Assembly: GCA_958295665.1 (NCBI GenBank)
Contig: OY282560.1
Span: forward strand, 266,587,168-266,651,167
Reading direction: 5' to 3'
Source of the DNA: Tipula vernalis
Lineage: Eukaryota; Arthropoda; Insecta; Diptera; Tipulidae
DNA length: 64,000 nucleotides
In this document: piece by piece, positions 47,118 to 57,475 of the stretch
How the letters are laid out: each line of letters starts with the position of its first letter
Numbering within the stretch: position 1 is the stretch's first letter
Translations under genes and position numbers: made by a program
Notes under the pieces: generated by a model
Told to the model about the DNA's origin: nothing
Database searches by the model: none
The model's input: the letters and a program-made list of their open reading frames with translations, nothing else

Positions 47118-47570
47118 ATTTGTGATTTTTTTATAAAAATTTTCTTGAGATTCTATTTCTTATCCGATTTTGATGAAATTCAGCATGCACGATGGAAATA
47201 GGATTTTAAAATGACTTTTACATGAAGTTATGGAATATGGTCAAGTATGATGGAACCTGCATATTCCAGAACTTCATCCAAAAATCATTTTAGAATCCCA
47301 TTTCCAACGCACATGTCGAATTTCATCAAAAATCGGTTGAGAAATAGGCAAGTTCCATCATACTTGGCCATTCCATCATACAGAACTTCATACAAAAATT
47401 ATATGAAAATCCCATTTCAAAAGTACATGTCGAATTTCATCATGATTGGATGAGAAATAGGCCAGTTCCATCATACTTGGCTATATTCCAGAACTTCATC
47501 CAAAAATCATTTTAGAGTCCCATTTATATTGTGCATGCTGAATTTCAACAAAATCGGAAAAGAAATGGCC
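47118..47570. repeat. About 110-bp repeats: three direct plus one inverted unit
   Basis: AGAACTTCAT begins three direct units at 47268, 47382 and 47490 (spacing 114 and 108), each with a CCCATTT block, a GAATTTCAXCA block and AGTTCC. The segment 47118-47255 is the reverse complement of the same unit. No function is evident. Confidence 0.85.
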
Positions 47571-47681
47571 AAGTTCCAAATAAATGCCTTATATTTACAT
47601 ATCTGCCAGGCACGTGCTAAGTAAATGTCTTATATGTATATAATCTATGATTAGGGATTCAAATTTATCGTCAAAATCATT

Positions 47682-47738
47682 TATCGATAATTTGATAATT
47701 ATATTTGAAATTATCGGTTTTATCGATAATTATCGATA
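47682..47738. promoter_or_regulatory. TATCGATA cluster, left hAT end
   Basis: Exact TATCGATA at 47682-47689, 47721-47728 and 47731-47738. The palindrome matches the DRE site bound by Drosophila DREF. In the element it is a likely transposase-binding subterminal repeat (inference). Confidence 0.65.
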
Positions 47739-47957
47739 ACTATACTTTGTTTTAAATTTCATAACATCTAAGAATATAATGCAACCTTAGTAACATGTAC
47801 AGTATAAGAAATTCAAGTTTATTTCAAAATAATTCAATAACTATAAATAAAATAATAATATTTTTGTTAAATTACTAAAAGTTAAATAAAACAAAATTTC
47901 AGTCGAATTGCAGAATTCAGTCATCTATTAATGTAATTGTGTTAAAAAATGTGTAAA

Positions 47958-48080
47958 TTATTTATGGTTCATGACAAAATAGGACCTTAGAAAGAAAAGT
48001 GCATTTAGGCTATCGTCACATAAACGTGATCTTATTTTTGTGCAAAATAACCCTGCTGCTGAGAACGCTCGTTCTGCTTC
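47958..48080 (-). pseudogene. Out-of-frame hAT dimerisation block
   Basis: Reads EAERAFSAAG, then TKIRSRLCDDSLNALFFLRS to a TAA. It is the expected C-terminus of the preceding transposase, displaced by one base. Confidence 0.88.
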
Positions 48081-49921
48081 TAACTAGTTGGCCTTATCGT
48101 ACTTAAATATTTGTATACATTTTCCAAGTACACTCCACGACTCCCAATATCTTCGAAATAAAGCATTTCCCTTTTAATTATTCTTGATAAATCCTTAGAT
48201 TGTTTTATATGAGTTGAAAATTGCACTTCTTCATTAACATTTAGTTTGGTTTTAATTTTTAAATTTAATTGCTCTTTCAGAGTTAAAGTTTCATCGTTCA
48301 TCTGAACTGCATTTTCTTGTCCTGTCGACGAATCAAGAGATGTTTCCAAATCAATATTTTGTTCAATATCTGCTAAGCGAACGGCAATTTCTAAAATAAT
48401 TTTTGTAATAACCGCTCGAGGCGTCTGTTTAAAAATTCCATAATCTATCACCCATGTTTCATTATCCTGAGGATTATTTAAGTATAAAAAAACGTCAGCA
48501 TACGGAGTTCGTCGTTGTTTGATGCGCATAATTAATTCATCTAAAAATGCGTTACTGAGAAGGTGTTTCTGTTGGTCCAACTGATCAAGCATAAATTTTA
48601 ATGCAATATCGGCTGTATATAAGTTTATGTCTCTAGAACATAGTTTTTCTACAGTTACTTTAATAACAAGCATTGTAGATATTACGTTAGACAGAAGATT
48701 GAATTCAGTATCGGTAAAATGAATATCACTTTTTATATCTATTAAACTTTTCCTGATGGGATTTTTAATCTTATCGAACCGTTCGAGCATATCCAACAAA
48801 CTGTTCCATCTCGTTGGTGAATCTAATATAAGCGACAATTCTCGACCCATTTCTTCACGAACGTACTTTTGAAGTGAATCATCATTTTTAGTTGGCGATC
48901 GTCGAAATATGGAAACAACTTTTCTTATTTTTTGGATCAAAATATAAATTTCTGAATTGATAAAATCATTTGACTCTTCTATTGCCACTCCAGTTGTTTG
49001 GATTATTTCTAAACCATTATCATTGTCAATATGATCATCATCGCTGTCATCATCAGTTGTATCATCATACTTTTCAGTAGCAGCTTGACAAATTTTCCGT
49101 TGATACAAAATTTTAATCACAGCTAGCTGTATTCTGTGAGCATGGCATAACTGTTGATTAATATCAAGTAACTTTCCAACCTTGACCATTACTGCCGCAC
49201 CGTCAGTCGTTATAGCAACAATATGTTTAATTGATATGTTAAATTCTTCTAATCGTTTTTTAACCATTTCTACGCATTGTTCAGCAGGCATTGATCCCAT
49301 GATTCGAACAATACCTAAACTCCAATCCTCACTTCCACTATGAAGGTTTATGTTTAGGTAGCGCCGATTTCTAGTAGATGTCCACTCATCAAATGTAGCA
49401 CTAAACCGCTCACCTGAACTTATGATTTTTGCGAATTTAGTTATCATATTTTTACGAATATTTTCGAAATATTTAACAACAATTTGTTTGATAGACGTAT
49501 TGGATTTTGGGATATCGTATCCAGCATTTTTTAAAAGTCGTTTTAAATCCAGAGATTTGGTAAACATTCTAAACGGAACACCATCCAAAGTCACCATGCG
49601 TGCAACTGTTGCTTCAAAAGAATTATCAATTGTTTTTTCAAAAAAACTGGTTATGTTTAACTGTTCGGTTTTTCCAGACGACACTTTGACTTCGCTTGAT
49701 GAACTTGCACCAGTTTCTTGTTCGAGATTTCTTTTTAATAAATCAATTTTATGTTGAGTTTTTAAATGGCTGCGGGGACCAGTTGTAGTTCCACCTGCTG
49801 ATTTAATTCGTTTTTGACATCCAGTTATCTTACATATTCCATAAACCCCATCTTTTGTACGATCAAAATAAGTCCAGGGTGTATTTTTGTTGGGTGTTGT
49901 TTTCTCGGTAAAATTTTGCAT
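48080..49921 (-). CDS. hAT transposase (BED finger), C-terminally truncated by a frameshift
   Basis: Cut-and-paste transposase with 613 codons from the ATG at 49921 to a TAG at 48082-48080. An N-terminal BED zinc finger has Cys30, Cys35, His52 and His57. The catalytic region shows FDEW (Asp178), TTDG (Asp240), LCHAH (Cys259 and His262) and TRW (370-372), positions close to those known in Hermes (Asp180, Asp248). An acidic linker lies near residues 285-302. The conserved hAT dimerisation block (EAERAFSAAG...RSRL...FLRSYF) follows directly after the stop but in another frame, ending at a TAA at 47960-47958. A one-base loss near 48081 therefore removes about 40 residues, probably including the third catalytic Glu. 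No introns are needed. It may be a recent mutation or a sequencing error. Confidence 0.92.
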   Translation of the reverse strand: MQNFTEKTTPNKNTPWTYFDRTKDGVYGICKITGCQKRIKSAGGTTTGPRSHLKTQHKIDLLKRNLEQETGASSSSEVKVSSGKTEQLNITSFFEKTIDNSFEATVARMVTLDGVPFRMFTKSLDLKRLLKNAGYDIPKSNTSIKQIVVKYFENIRKNMITKFAKIISSGERFSATFDEWTSTRNRRYLNINLHSGSEDWSLGIVRIMGSMPAEQCVEMVKKRLEEFNISIKHIVAITTDGAAVMVKVGKLLDINQQLCHAHRIQLAVIKILYQRKICQAATEKYDDTTDDDSDDDHIDNDNGLEIIQTTGVAIEESNDFINSEIYILIQKIRKVVSIFRRSPTKNDDSLQKYVREEMGRELSLILDSPTRWNSLLDMLERFDKIKNPIRKSLIDIKSDIHFTDTEFNLLSNVISTMLVIKVTVEKLCSRDINLYTADIALKFMLDQLDQQKHLLSNAFLDELIMRIKQRRTPYADVFLYLNNPQDNETWVIDYGIFKQTPRAVITKIILEIAVRLADIEQNIDLETSLDSSTGQENAVQMNDETLTLKEQLNLKIKTKLNVNEEVQFSTHIKQSKDLSRIIKREMLYFEDIGSRGVYLENVYKYLSTIRPTS

Positions 49922-50316
49922 GACTAGTGTTAAAATTTATCCTTGAGATAAAAGAATCTAGTTATATTTTAGCTGATAGGTTAATCATAAAATAATAATT
50001 ATTTTACAATTATAAGTGTTTTAAAATAATTACCTGATTTTAACACATAACACAATAAAAACTGATTTGATACTAAATCATTCAACTGCGTTTTTTCCGT
50101 TAATTACTAAACAAAAACTAAAAATCTCTCTGCTAAAGAGAAGATTAGTTATAATGAAAATGAATGACTACCAGAGACAGTAAATGAGTAAACAAAAAAA
50201 TAAAAAGTAACTAAGGAAAATATATAATAAAACAAAAAATATTCGTTATACTGAGAATTAAGTGAGAGCAGATCGAGAAAAATTGCAAGTCTGTAAATTG
50301 AGTATATTATCGAAAT

Positions 50317-50386
50317 TATCGATAAAATTTATACAAATTTTTTATCGACGTTTTAGTCAATTTATCGGTTTATCGATTTATCGATA
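50317..50386. promoter_or_regulatory. TATCGATA cluster, right hAT end
   Basis: Exact TATCGATA at 50317-50324 and 50379-50386, with near-matches TATCGATT (50371) and TATCGG/TATCGACG. This mirrors the left end and lies upstream of the transposase gene. Confidence 0.65.
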
Positions 50387-50406
50387 ATGGAATCCCTATC
50401 TATGAT

Positions 50407-51529
50407 GTCAAATTTAAATTGCGGTGATTTTCGATATCAATTATTTCATAATAGCTATTTTAGATGTCATCGAAACTCTCGAGATTATCGAAAAAAAACG
50501 CTATCAAAAATTTCATAATATGGCCCTAGAGTTAGGCACGTAAGCACGTTGATGAAATCATTTTGACGACCGCCAAACCGATGACGTTCTGAATGTTCAC
50601 GCTGGAAATTTTTTTATTTAATTTTTGATTTTTAATCGCAAATGTGTATCGTATCTAGCAGTTTACCTGCGAGCTCCGACAATTAGTGAAATTTTCGATT
50701 TGGTATAGTTTATATGAGTTTTCCAAGGTAGTTGGTTGTTTTTTTTTTGAAGGCCTAACCTAAATATGTAAATACATGATAATTTGAGTCGACTTAATGC
50801 ATAAACTTCGCTTAGTTATTTCATCAAATATTTTTTTTAAGTAAAAAAATATAGCGATAGATTTATGGTAATTAAGTTATATACAGCCAATTTGAAATTA
50901 TCTTCATGTCAGACTCTATAAGATGTTTAAGCTCTGCAACGTTTTTGCAACCATAAATAATATCTATATCATCTGCAAATAATTCGATCCTTAAGGTGTA
51001 CTACAATTTAAACCAAATTTATTTAAGGTGGAATCATTTTTCTTATAATACTGAAATCTATAGGAAAGCTAACTGTCCAGCTGACTACATTGCTTTGAAA
51101 CCCATAGAAAGCTAGTTTCCGTAACAGAATTTAGTGGTTTATGCAAACAAACGCTTATATTAGATCTAGTGCAAAATCGTACAGATCGTGGTGTTGAAAC
51201 GTCCGTAAAGGGTTTCGACAGTTCAGAGTAGTTGTCACCTCATTTTTCATGGAGGATTCATGGCGTCGTGTTTTACCTTCGGGTCATTCACGAAGATAAC
51301 TTCAAACGAATAACACGTATAGTTTGTGTATTAATATTTTTATTTATTTTATTTTTAATTTTAAATTCGTTCGTGCTATAATTTGCATTTAATTTTGTAT
51401 TTAACTATATAGTTACGTTCAGTTATTTAATAATTAACATTATTTTGTATTAATAATCATCAATCTAATAAATAAAAATTGTTAAACAATAATTAAAAAT
51501 AAAATCAAAATATAATTTTCTGTTGTGTA
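50407..51529. other. Spacer and probable LINE leader
   Basis: No coding motif. The less AT-rich part 51180-51300 directly upstream of the next LINE may be its 5' leader, but the boundary is unknown. Confidence 0.4.
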
Positions 51530-52336
51530 ATGGCGTCTGTAAATGCCGAAATGTTTGATGAGTGTATCTATAAAATTAATGAAAAACTCGATACAATTGA
51601 ATAAAATATTGGAATTTTTAAAAATAAATTTATTATGTCAATCTGTGATATTAAAAATGACATGAAATCCGAAATTCACAAATTACTTAATAATGTGACA
51701 AAAATGTTTGATATGTTAGAGGAGCACGTTGATTGTATGGAAAGAGTATTAATTGCCTGTGATATGGTGGTAAGTGATGTTCCAATTGTGCATGGCCTTT
51801 TATCAAATCAGCATATAAGCGGTATGTGTAAAGCCTTCGGCTATTCGAATACAAATAATATTATTAAAACTTTCCGTCCCTCACAAAAATTAAACTCTGT
51901 TAATAAACCTTCGCATATTTTGGTTAAGTTTCGAAATCGAATGGATAAATCGATATTTTTTAAAAATTACAAGGAATTTGGTGGCCTTAAACTAGTAAAT
52001 GTTGGTTTGGAACATGACAAAAGTATTTATTGCAATGATGGTTTAACCAAGGTCAACTCTAGTATCTTCAGATCTGCAAAGCAAATACAGTTTGACAAGT
52101 CAATCGTCAAAGCTTTCACAAACAGAGGTTTAGTCTACATATCAACTGGGCAAGATAATGTACCTATTTTAATAAAAAAACTGGATCAATTAAAACCATT
52201 TATTAAACCTAAAACTGATACATCATCATCTTCTGCATCTGTAATCAAACCATCAAGCAGTGATACAGAAAAACGTAATAACACCATTGCATCTGCTATA
52301 ATTCAAAAAGACGGTGAATTGTATATATCACTGTAA
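51530..52336 (+). pseudogene. CR1-like LINE ORF1, with one in-frame stop
   Basis: From the ATG at 51530 the reading MASVNAEMFDECIYKINEKL meets a TAA at 51602 and then stays open in the same frame to the TAA at 52334. It has an N-terminal helix-rich region, a central block with FRPSQK, ILVKFRNRMDKSIFFKNYKE and a C-terminal part with KAFTNRGLVYIS. This is the layout of LINE ORF1 proteins with an RRM-like nucleic-acid-binding domain. A Ser/Lys-rich tail follows. It should bind the LINE RNA. One point mutation separates it from an open ORF. Confidence 0.72.
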
Positions 52337-52399
52337 ATTATATCTATCATTAACTCGTTGGAACCGAAGCAGTCAGTCGACAATGATGGTGTTAGTAAT

Positions 52400-53624
52400 T
52401 ATATATTGAAAGCTATTGCTACATTTCTTTCGTACAAGGAATAGTCCCTGAAAGACTGAAAACTGCTACCATTATTCCGTTGTTTAAAAAAGGCAACCGT
52501 AATGATGAAGGCAATTATAGACCTATAGCCTTGCAGCCAGTAATTTTGAAAATTTTAGAGAAGGCAGTGTAAAACAGTCTTTTTTTAGATAAGAATAATG
52601 TATTAAGTAACGTAGTAAAGTAAAGTTTTGTTGGAATTTTTGAACACAATTCATAACGGACTGAACATTGGTGAAGCTTGTGCTGGTTTATTTATTGATG
52701 CTGCTAGAACCTTTGATATGATTGACCATAAAATTCTTCTGAATATTCTATATGATATTGGTTTTTGAGGGAGTTGCTACAAAGTGGTTCGCTTCTTATC
52801 TTGTCAACACAGCGGGTAGAGGTAAACTTAGTAACACCCTAAGTCAATCAAAAATTGTGGACGTTGGTGTTCCCCAAGGTTCAGTATTGGGGCTTCTGCT
52901 ATTTAAGATCTATACAAATTTGGTTTTTAATATACCGGGGTTAAACAAATGTGGGGTTTAAATGTGCATCTACTGGGTGTCATTCTCAGTGTATTAATAT
53001 TGTATTAGTCAACGCGTTTAAATATCTTGGGGTTCATTGGGACAGTAATCTCAGTTGGAAAATTCATGTCTCTTTTTTAAAACGTTACTTGTCATCTGCT
53101 TCAAAAATTTTCTCCTGCGTGATTTTTGCCCTGTTCCTGTGCTAAAAATTATCTACCATGCACTGGTTATGTCTAAATTGGAATATGGTTTATAATGTTA
53201 GAGTGGGTGCTGTGCAACTACTCTACTTTATTTATGTGTGCAACAGAAAACTATTTTGAGAGTTTTATTGAGAAAAAGCAAATCTAAGTCATCTTGTCCT
53301 TTATTCACGGCTAATAATATCTTACCGTTACAACATTTGTATGTTTATAAGGTTTTAATAATATTTTATCGGCGTAGTGGGCAACAAACTATAAGTAGCC
53401 TTATTCGGTACAATATTCGAGCTAATCATAGTGTTTTTTATAATATTCCCCGATTTTTTACTGACCACTATCGCCGCTGTATCCTTGTTACTGCTCCAGT
53501 TTTTTTCAACGCGTTACCTATTTGTATTAGAGGGCATATTCATTCCAAATTATTTATATCCAAAGCTAAAAAATGGCTTCTTGAAACGGCTGACATTACA
53601 TTTCTTTTTCGGGATGTTACTTAA
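52400..53624 (+). pseudogene. CR1-like LINE reverse transcriptase remnant, endonuclease missing
   Basis: Motifs in shifting frames: VPERLKTATIIPLFKKGN and NYRPIALQPV (52440-52545), FIDAARTFDMIDH (near 52690), KWFASYL and VGVPQGSVLG (52860-52890), then NAFKYLGVHWD (53010) and a C-terminal region with QQKTILRVLLRKSKS and LPLQHLYVYKV typical of CR1/jockey-type LINEs. The YxDD segment is deleted between about 52940 and 52985. The whole endonuclease expected between ORF1 and RT is absent, since only about 100 bases separate them. The copy is inactive. Confidence 0.78.
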
Positions 53625-53639
53625 TAGATTTTTTTATAA

Positions 53640-55454
53640 TGGGTATTTTTTGCTTCACTTTGATAACTGGTTGTTGTAGTTATTGTTATTAATTTATATT
53701 ATTTTATATTTGTCTTGCATTATTATTAGTTTTAATTGTTAGTTTATAATTAGTTATTATATTTTTTTAGTAATTAGTTACCTATATTATTATTATTTCA
53801 TTTTTTTATAATTAGTAAAACCAATTGTTTACCTTTTTTTAAAAGATATTCGTACATAGACTTATTGGCTTTGGAAGAACAATATATAGCATAATGTAGT
53901 TAAGCAAAAAATCAAAACAAATCTGTACATAATGAAAAATATAAGTATGTATAAACTCACTTAGTGTACCACTCGGTAATTGCAAATACTAAATAGTTGC
54001 TTCACCGTCCGATTTGGAATTTTTTTCGCCAATCTGTTTCTATTATAAACGCGGAGAATTGACAATTTTGAATCTGTTATAACCACGTGGTGATAAGTTG
54101 AGGATTGAGTTATAGGTTGAGTTAGGATTGAGTTGGGTTCGGACGGTTGAGTTTAGCGCCGTTGAGCGAAACTACCAACCTTTAAAATATTTCCTCAACT
54201 TAAAGAAGTTTGTAGCAGATATTGACATGTTTCAAAAAAGAGTACCACACGAGGTATTTTCAAAAGTTTCGACAGGAATCTTTCGCAAATCGGTTCTGCT
54301 TCATTAAGAAATTAAAAGCTTAATTAAGTTTATACGCCACCCTCACAAATTTATTTCTGATGTCAATTTTTACGATTTTGCCTGGTGAGATTTCGATGAC
54401 TTCGAAACTGAATTGCTTGAGCTTCAGGGGTAGCCTTATTTTGTGTGAAAAATTTGAAAGTTTAAGAATAATATCACATTTAATATTGATAGTGAGGTTT
54501 TGAAAGTGTGGCAAAGTCGTCCTAACCAATTTACATCTCCAAAAAAGTTGACAATAGCTGTGTTAACAATATTTCCATTCACATATTAGTGTGAATTTCT
54601 ATTTTCACAAATGAATATTGTGTTAACAAACACATTTAGCGTCCAAATAAATACAAAAATTATCCACTGCAAGAACAAATGTATCAATATTTTGCTGGTA
54701 AAAAAATTCCGTTCTCACTTTATGTTGCAGCAATGAATGTTCCTTGTTTAATTTTGAATTTATTTACAGAGTTACGTTTATTTTATTATTGGTGTGACGT
54801 TCCTGTTAATTTAGTTTTATTTTAAGATTATTTTGGTACTCAATTTTAAAAGTGTATTAGTTATGAAACACAACTTTTAAAACATTAAACTTAGTTATAG
54901 TCCTATATACAGTGTTCGGGAAACCACCCATAACAAACCGTAATACTAATAACAATCAAGTAAGTGATCTTGCACCTATCCTATTTCCCTAATAACCTCG
55001 AGTTGATACGAGTACTTGGTCTAACCCACCTTAACCACATATATTGCACCGCATATACTGCTTGATTGTTTGTTCATCAGGTGCATTGATTATGGATCAC
55101 CAGACTGTCATCCATGGCACCTACCGGACGGTAGCCATAATATTATATTATACCAATTAAAATGAATTTTTTTTAATAGTGTCTTCACTATTGGTACTTA
55201 CTTGTGTGCTACTGTATTACCAGTTGTTATATCAAATTATGTATTAATATTTATATGTATTAGTTTAAAATTAAATAAAAATATTGTATACTGATAAAAG
55301 AGTCAGTCGCTAAAAGTTTCTTGACGTGAATTACTGTCAATAATAAAAAGAAAAAATAAATTTGTTTTATAAAATATTAATCTAAATAAAATCATGCAGG
55401 TGTGGTTTATTTTTTGGACATTTTGATTTTTTCAACCTTACCATTCCAAACATA
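53640..55454. other. Spacer without recognised genes
   Basis: Bases 53650-53950 are AT-rich, possibly LINE 3' sequence. Bases 54085-54165 hold irregular GAGGATTGAGTT-type repeats similar to a motif at 29610-29630. Bases 54900-55140 are more balanced and start with a CAGTGTTCGGGAAACC sequence resembling an element end, but no partner was found. A 69-codon minus-strand open stretch at 54320-54529 is not recognised. Confidence 0.4.
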
Positions 55455-56640
55455 CAGTGCTGGGGAAAAAAAATTGGACAAACATATTTTATTACAAATT
55501 GGAGTCTTTTTTTGCTAAAATTACAAAACTTTTGAAAGCAATTGTCTTAATGTTTTATTTTAAATACATTAATAACTAATTAAAAAAAAATAAATAAAAA
55601 ATACCTACAATTTAGAGGGCAAAATCGATAAATTGCTAAAATATTCAAAATATCCCATTTGGCACTAAGGGACTTGGAAGTAATGGAATAAAATAAACAT
55701 TCTTTGTTTTGTATTTCATTGGTTTGTAGAAATTCTACCTTCAATATTAATATTTTGTTGAATCGCCTTTCGCCTCTATTACGGCGGTACAACCCCGCAA
55801 CTGATGTGTAAAAAATTGGTCAAGCAATTAGTTTATTTTACGCCTACCGTTGTTGGTCGTAATTAGGGTGCAGATGTTTTATTGCCTGCAAATATTTTAT
55901 TGGATATAAATAGTGCATATTTTATAAGATTAAGTTATTCTATAGGTGATCCTAGTCAAATAAAGAGTAAAGTGCAATTTTAGTTAAAAAATTGGGAAAA
56001 GTTAATGAGCAGTGTAAAAGCAATATGTTGATTTAGCCACATGTGAAATAGCAGAAAGATTAAACATTCCTTAAAGTACTGTCGCGTGGAATATTAAAAA
56101 AATGCGACAGATGGGCAGTACACAAAGAAAGAAAGGCTCTGGAAGGCCCAGAAGGACAACGCCAGTGGAAGATCATTTTTTAATCGACTTCCACCGAAGA
56201 AAGAAGGTGTTATGGTCTGGGGATGCTTTTCTCGAAATGAAACCGGTCGATTGTGCTTCCTTAGTTCCAAAATTACAGCAGCTGTTTATCTGCAGGTCCT
56301 GCATAACGAATTTAAGCCTTCTGTGTGAAAGATTTTTGGCGAGACTTGCAGATTTATTTTTCAATAGGACAACGCTCCGTGCCATACCGCCAAAGTTGTG
56401 AGATATTAATTTTGAATTGTAGATAGAAAATTTGGCTTTCAGATAAACAAAAATAATTTATTAAGAACTGGTTTTTTTTTCTTATCTCTTCATTTAAAGG
56501 TAAAAAAGTACTTCGCCGAAAAAAATATCGATGTGTTCAGTCCAGACTTAAATCCCATAGAAAATGAGAAAGTGACCAGAATCAATTCAAGCTTTTAAAA
56601 AGTTTGTTGATGACGATTTGGGAATCCATACCATCTACGA
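55455..56640 (+). mobile_element. Tc1-like transposon remnant
   Basis: The left end CAGTGCTGGGGAAAAAAAAT is preceded by TA (55453-55454). The adjacent 120 bases match 15812-15935 in reverse complement. Transposase remains follow at 56020-56640. The right terminal repeat was not found; a mariner remnant takes over near 56690. Confidence 0.75.
56020..56640 (+). pseudogene. Tc1-like transposase pseudogene
   Basis: The helix-turn-helix region reads IAERLNIP then STVAWNIKKM, followed by a GSGRPRRTTP linker. A deletion then jumps to VMVWGCFSRNETG, and on to FIFQ-DNAPCHTAK (56350-56390, one stop), where the second catalytic Asp lies, and SPDLNPIEN (56545), which holds the third acidic residue as expected for DD34E. 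The first catalytic Asp region is missing. About 110 bases of AT-rich sequence (56400-56510) separate the last two motifs. In Tc1 elements this protein cuts and pastes at TA. Dead copy. Confidence 0.82.
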
Positions 56641-56689
56641 CTTTGCAAAATTTATCAAATTCAATGAATCAGAAGGTATTAAAGTTCAA

Positions 56690-57320
56690 GGTTTTCAACT
56701 GCCACTTTATTGTGCGCCTTTTGATAATCAACAATTGCAAGCATTATTGAATAAAGATGCATGTAAATGCTGCTCAGCAGACAATTTCCAATCGTTTGCC
56801 CGTAATGGGAAATATATTAAAGGGAGGAAAATGGGTGCCACATCAACTGAATGAAGGGGAATGGAAAACCGAAAAGAAACCATCACTGAAATGTTGCTTC
56901 AACGTTCCGAAAGACATTTTTTTTTCCAAAGAATTGTGACTGGCGGACTGGTGTTTACCACGCTTTGTTGGTAAAATGAACAGAATGGGCCAGAAGACAT
57001 GGAAAACTAATTTTGCTTCATGGTAATGCACCATCAAACACTTCAAAACCAGTTAAAAATACGTTAAGGGAAGTACGAATCACTCGTTGCATTCACCAGA
57101 TTTTGCTGCGGCAGATTTGCACTTATTTCGATCGATGGCAAATCCTATCAAAATTCTAAAACTGCGGATTGCAACACATTGAAAAATTCTAATGATGGGA
57201 CTTTGGGGCTATCGTTCAACGAAAAAATGATAGACTTCCAGTAATTTGCGCCAATATACATCAAGCTCGAAAACCCATAAGCGAGCGAATGATGAATTTG
57301 AATGTTAGTGCCGTAATTGC
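56690..57320 (+). pseudogene. Mariner transposase pseudogene
   Basis: Segments in changing frames: FDNQQLQALLNKDACK, VAQQTISNRLPVMG, KGGKWVPHQLNEGE, then a block corresponding to the RIVTGDE region (56930) where the Asp-Glu is disrupted, LLHGNAPSNTSKPVKNTL (57010-57065) in which the catalytic DNAP has become GNAP, and remains of the HPAYSPDLAP region near 57090. The order is that of mariner DD34D transposases. Mutated catalytic residues and frame changes show an old, inactive copy. Confidence 0.8.
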
Positions 57321-57322
57321 CT

Positions 57323-57475
57323 TGCTGTATTATTTTTAATTATGTTAATCCATCGTACGGTTCACAATCTATTATGAATGAGCTCATGCTCAAAATCGAT
57401 TGTGTTCGCTTGTTGTGGTATTAATACAAAATTTATGTACATAAAATAAACTAAATAAAATAAATAAATAAAGCA
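57323..57475 (+). mobile_element. 3' tail of a non-LTR retrotransposon, copy 2
   Basis: Matches 8950-9095: ACAATCTATTATGAATGAGC, GCTCAAAAT-ATTGTG, ACAAAATTTATGTA and an (AAATA)n tail. It abuts the mariner remnant, so one interrupted the other. Confidence 0.55.

Larger units (their letters stand above)
47652..50398 (-). mobile_element. Complete hAT transposon, 2747 bp
   Basis: Both ends start TAGGGATTC (the right end in reverse complement). Both are flanked by the identical octamer TCTATGAT (47644-47651 and 50399-50406), the hAT 8-bp target duplication. One transposase gene on the minus strand fills the middle. The subterminal regions are rich in TATCGATA: exact copies at 47682, 47721, 47731, 50317 and 50379, plus near-copies. 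Both ends and the gene are preserved, so this is one of the youngest insertions in the window. Confidence 0.95.

Noticed and set aside
54900..55140. Possible solo LTR or element end starting near CAGTGTTCGGG
   Set aside because: No matching second end or target duplication could be found.
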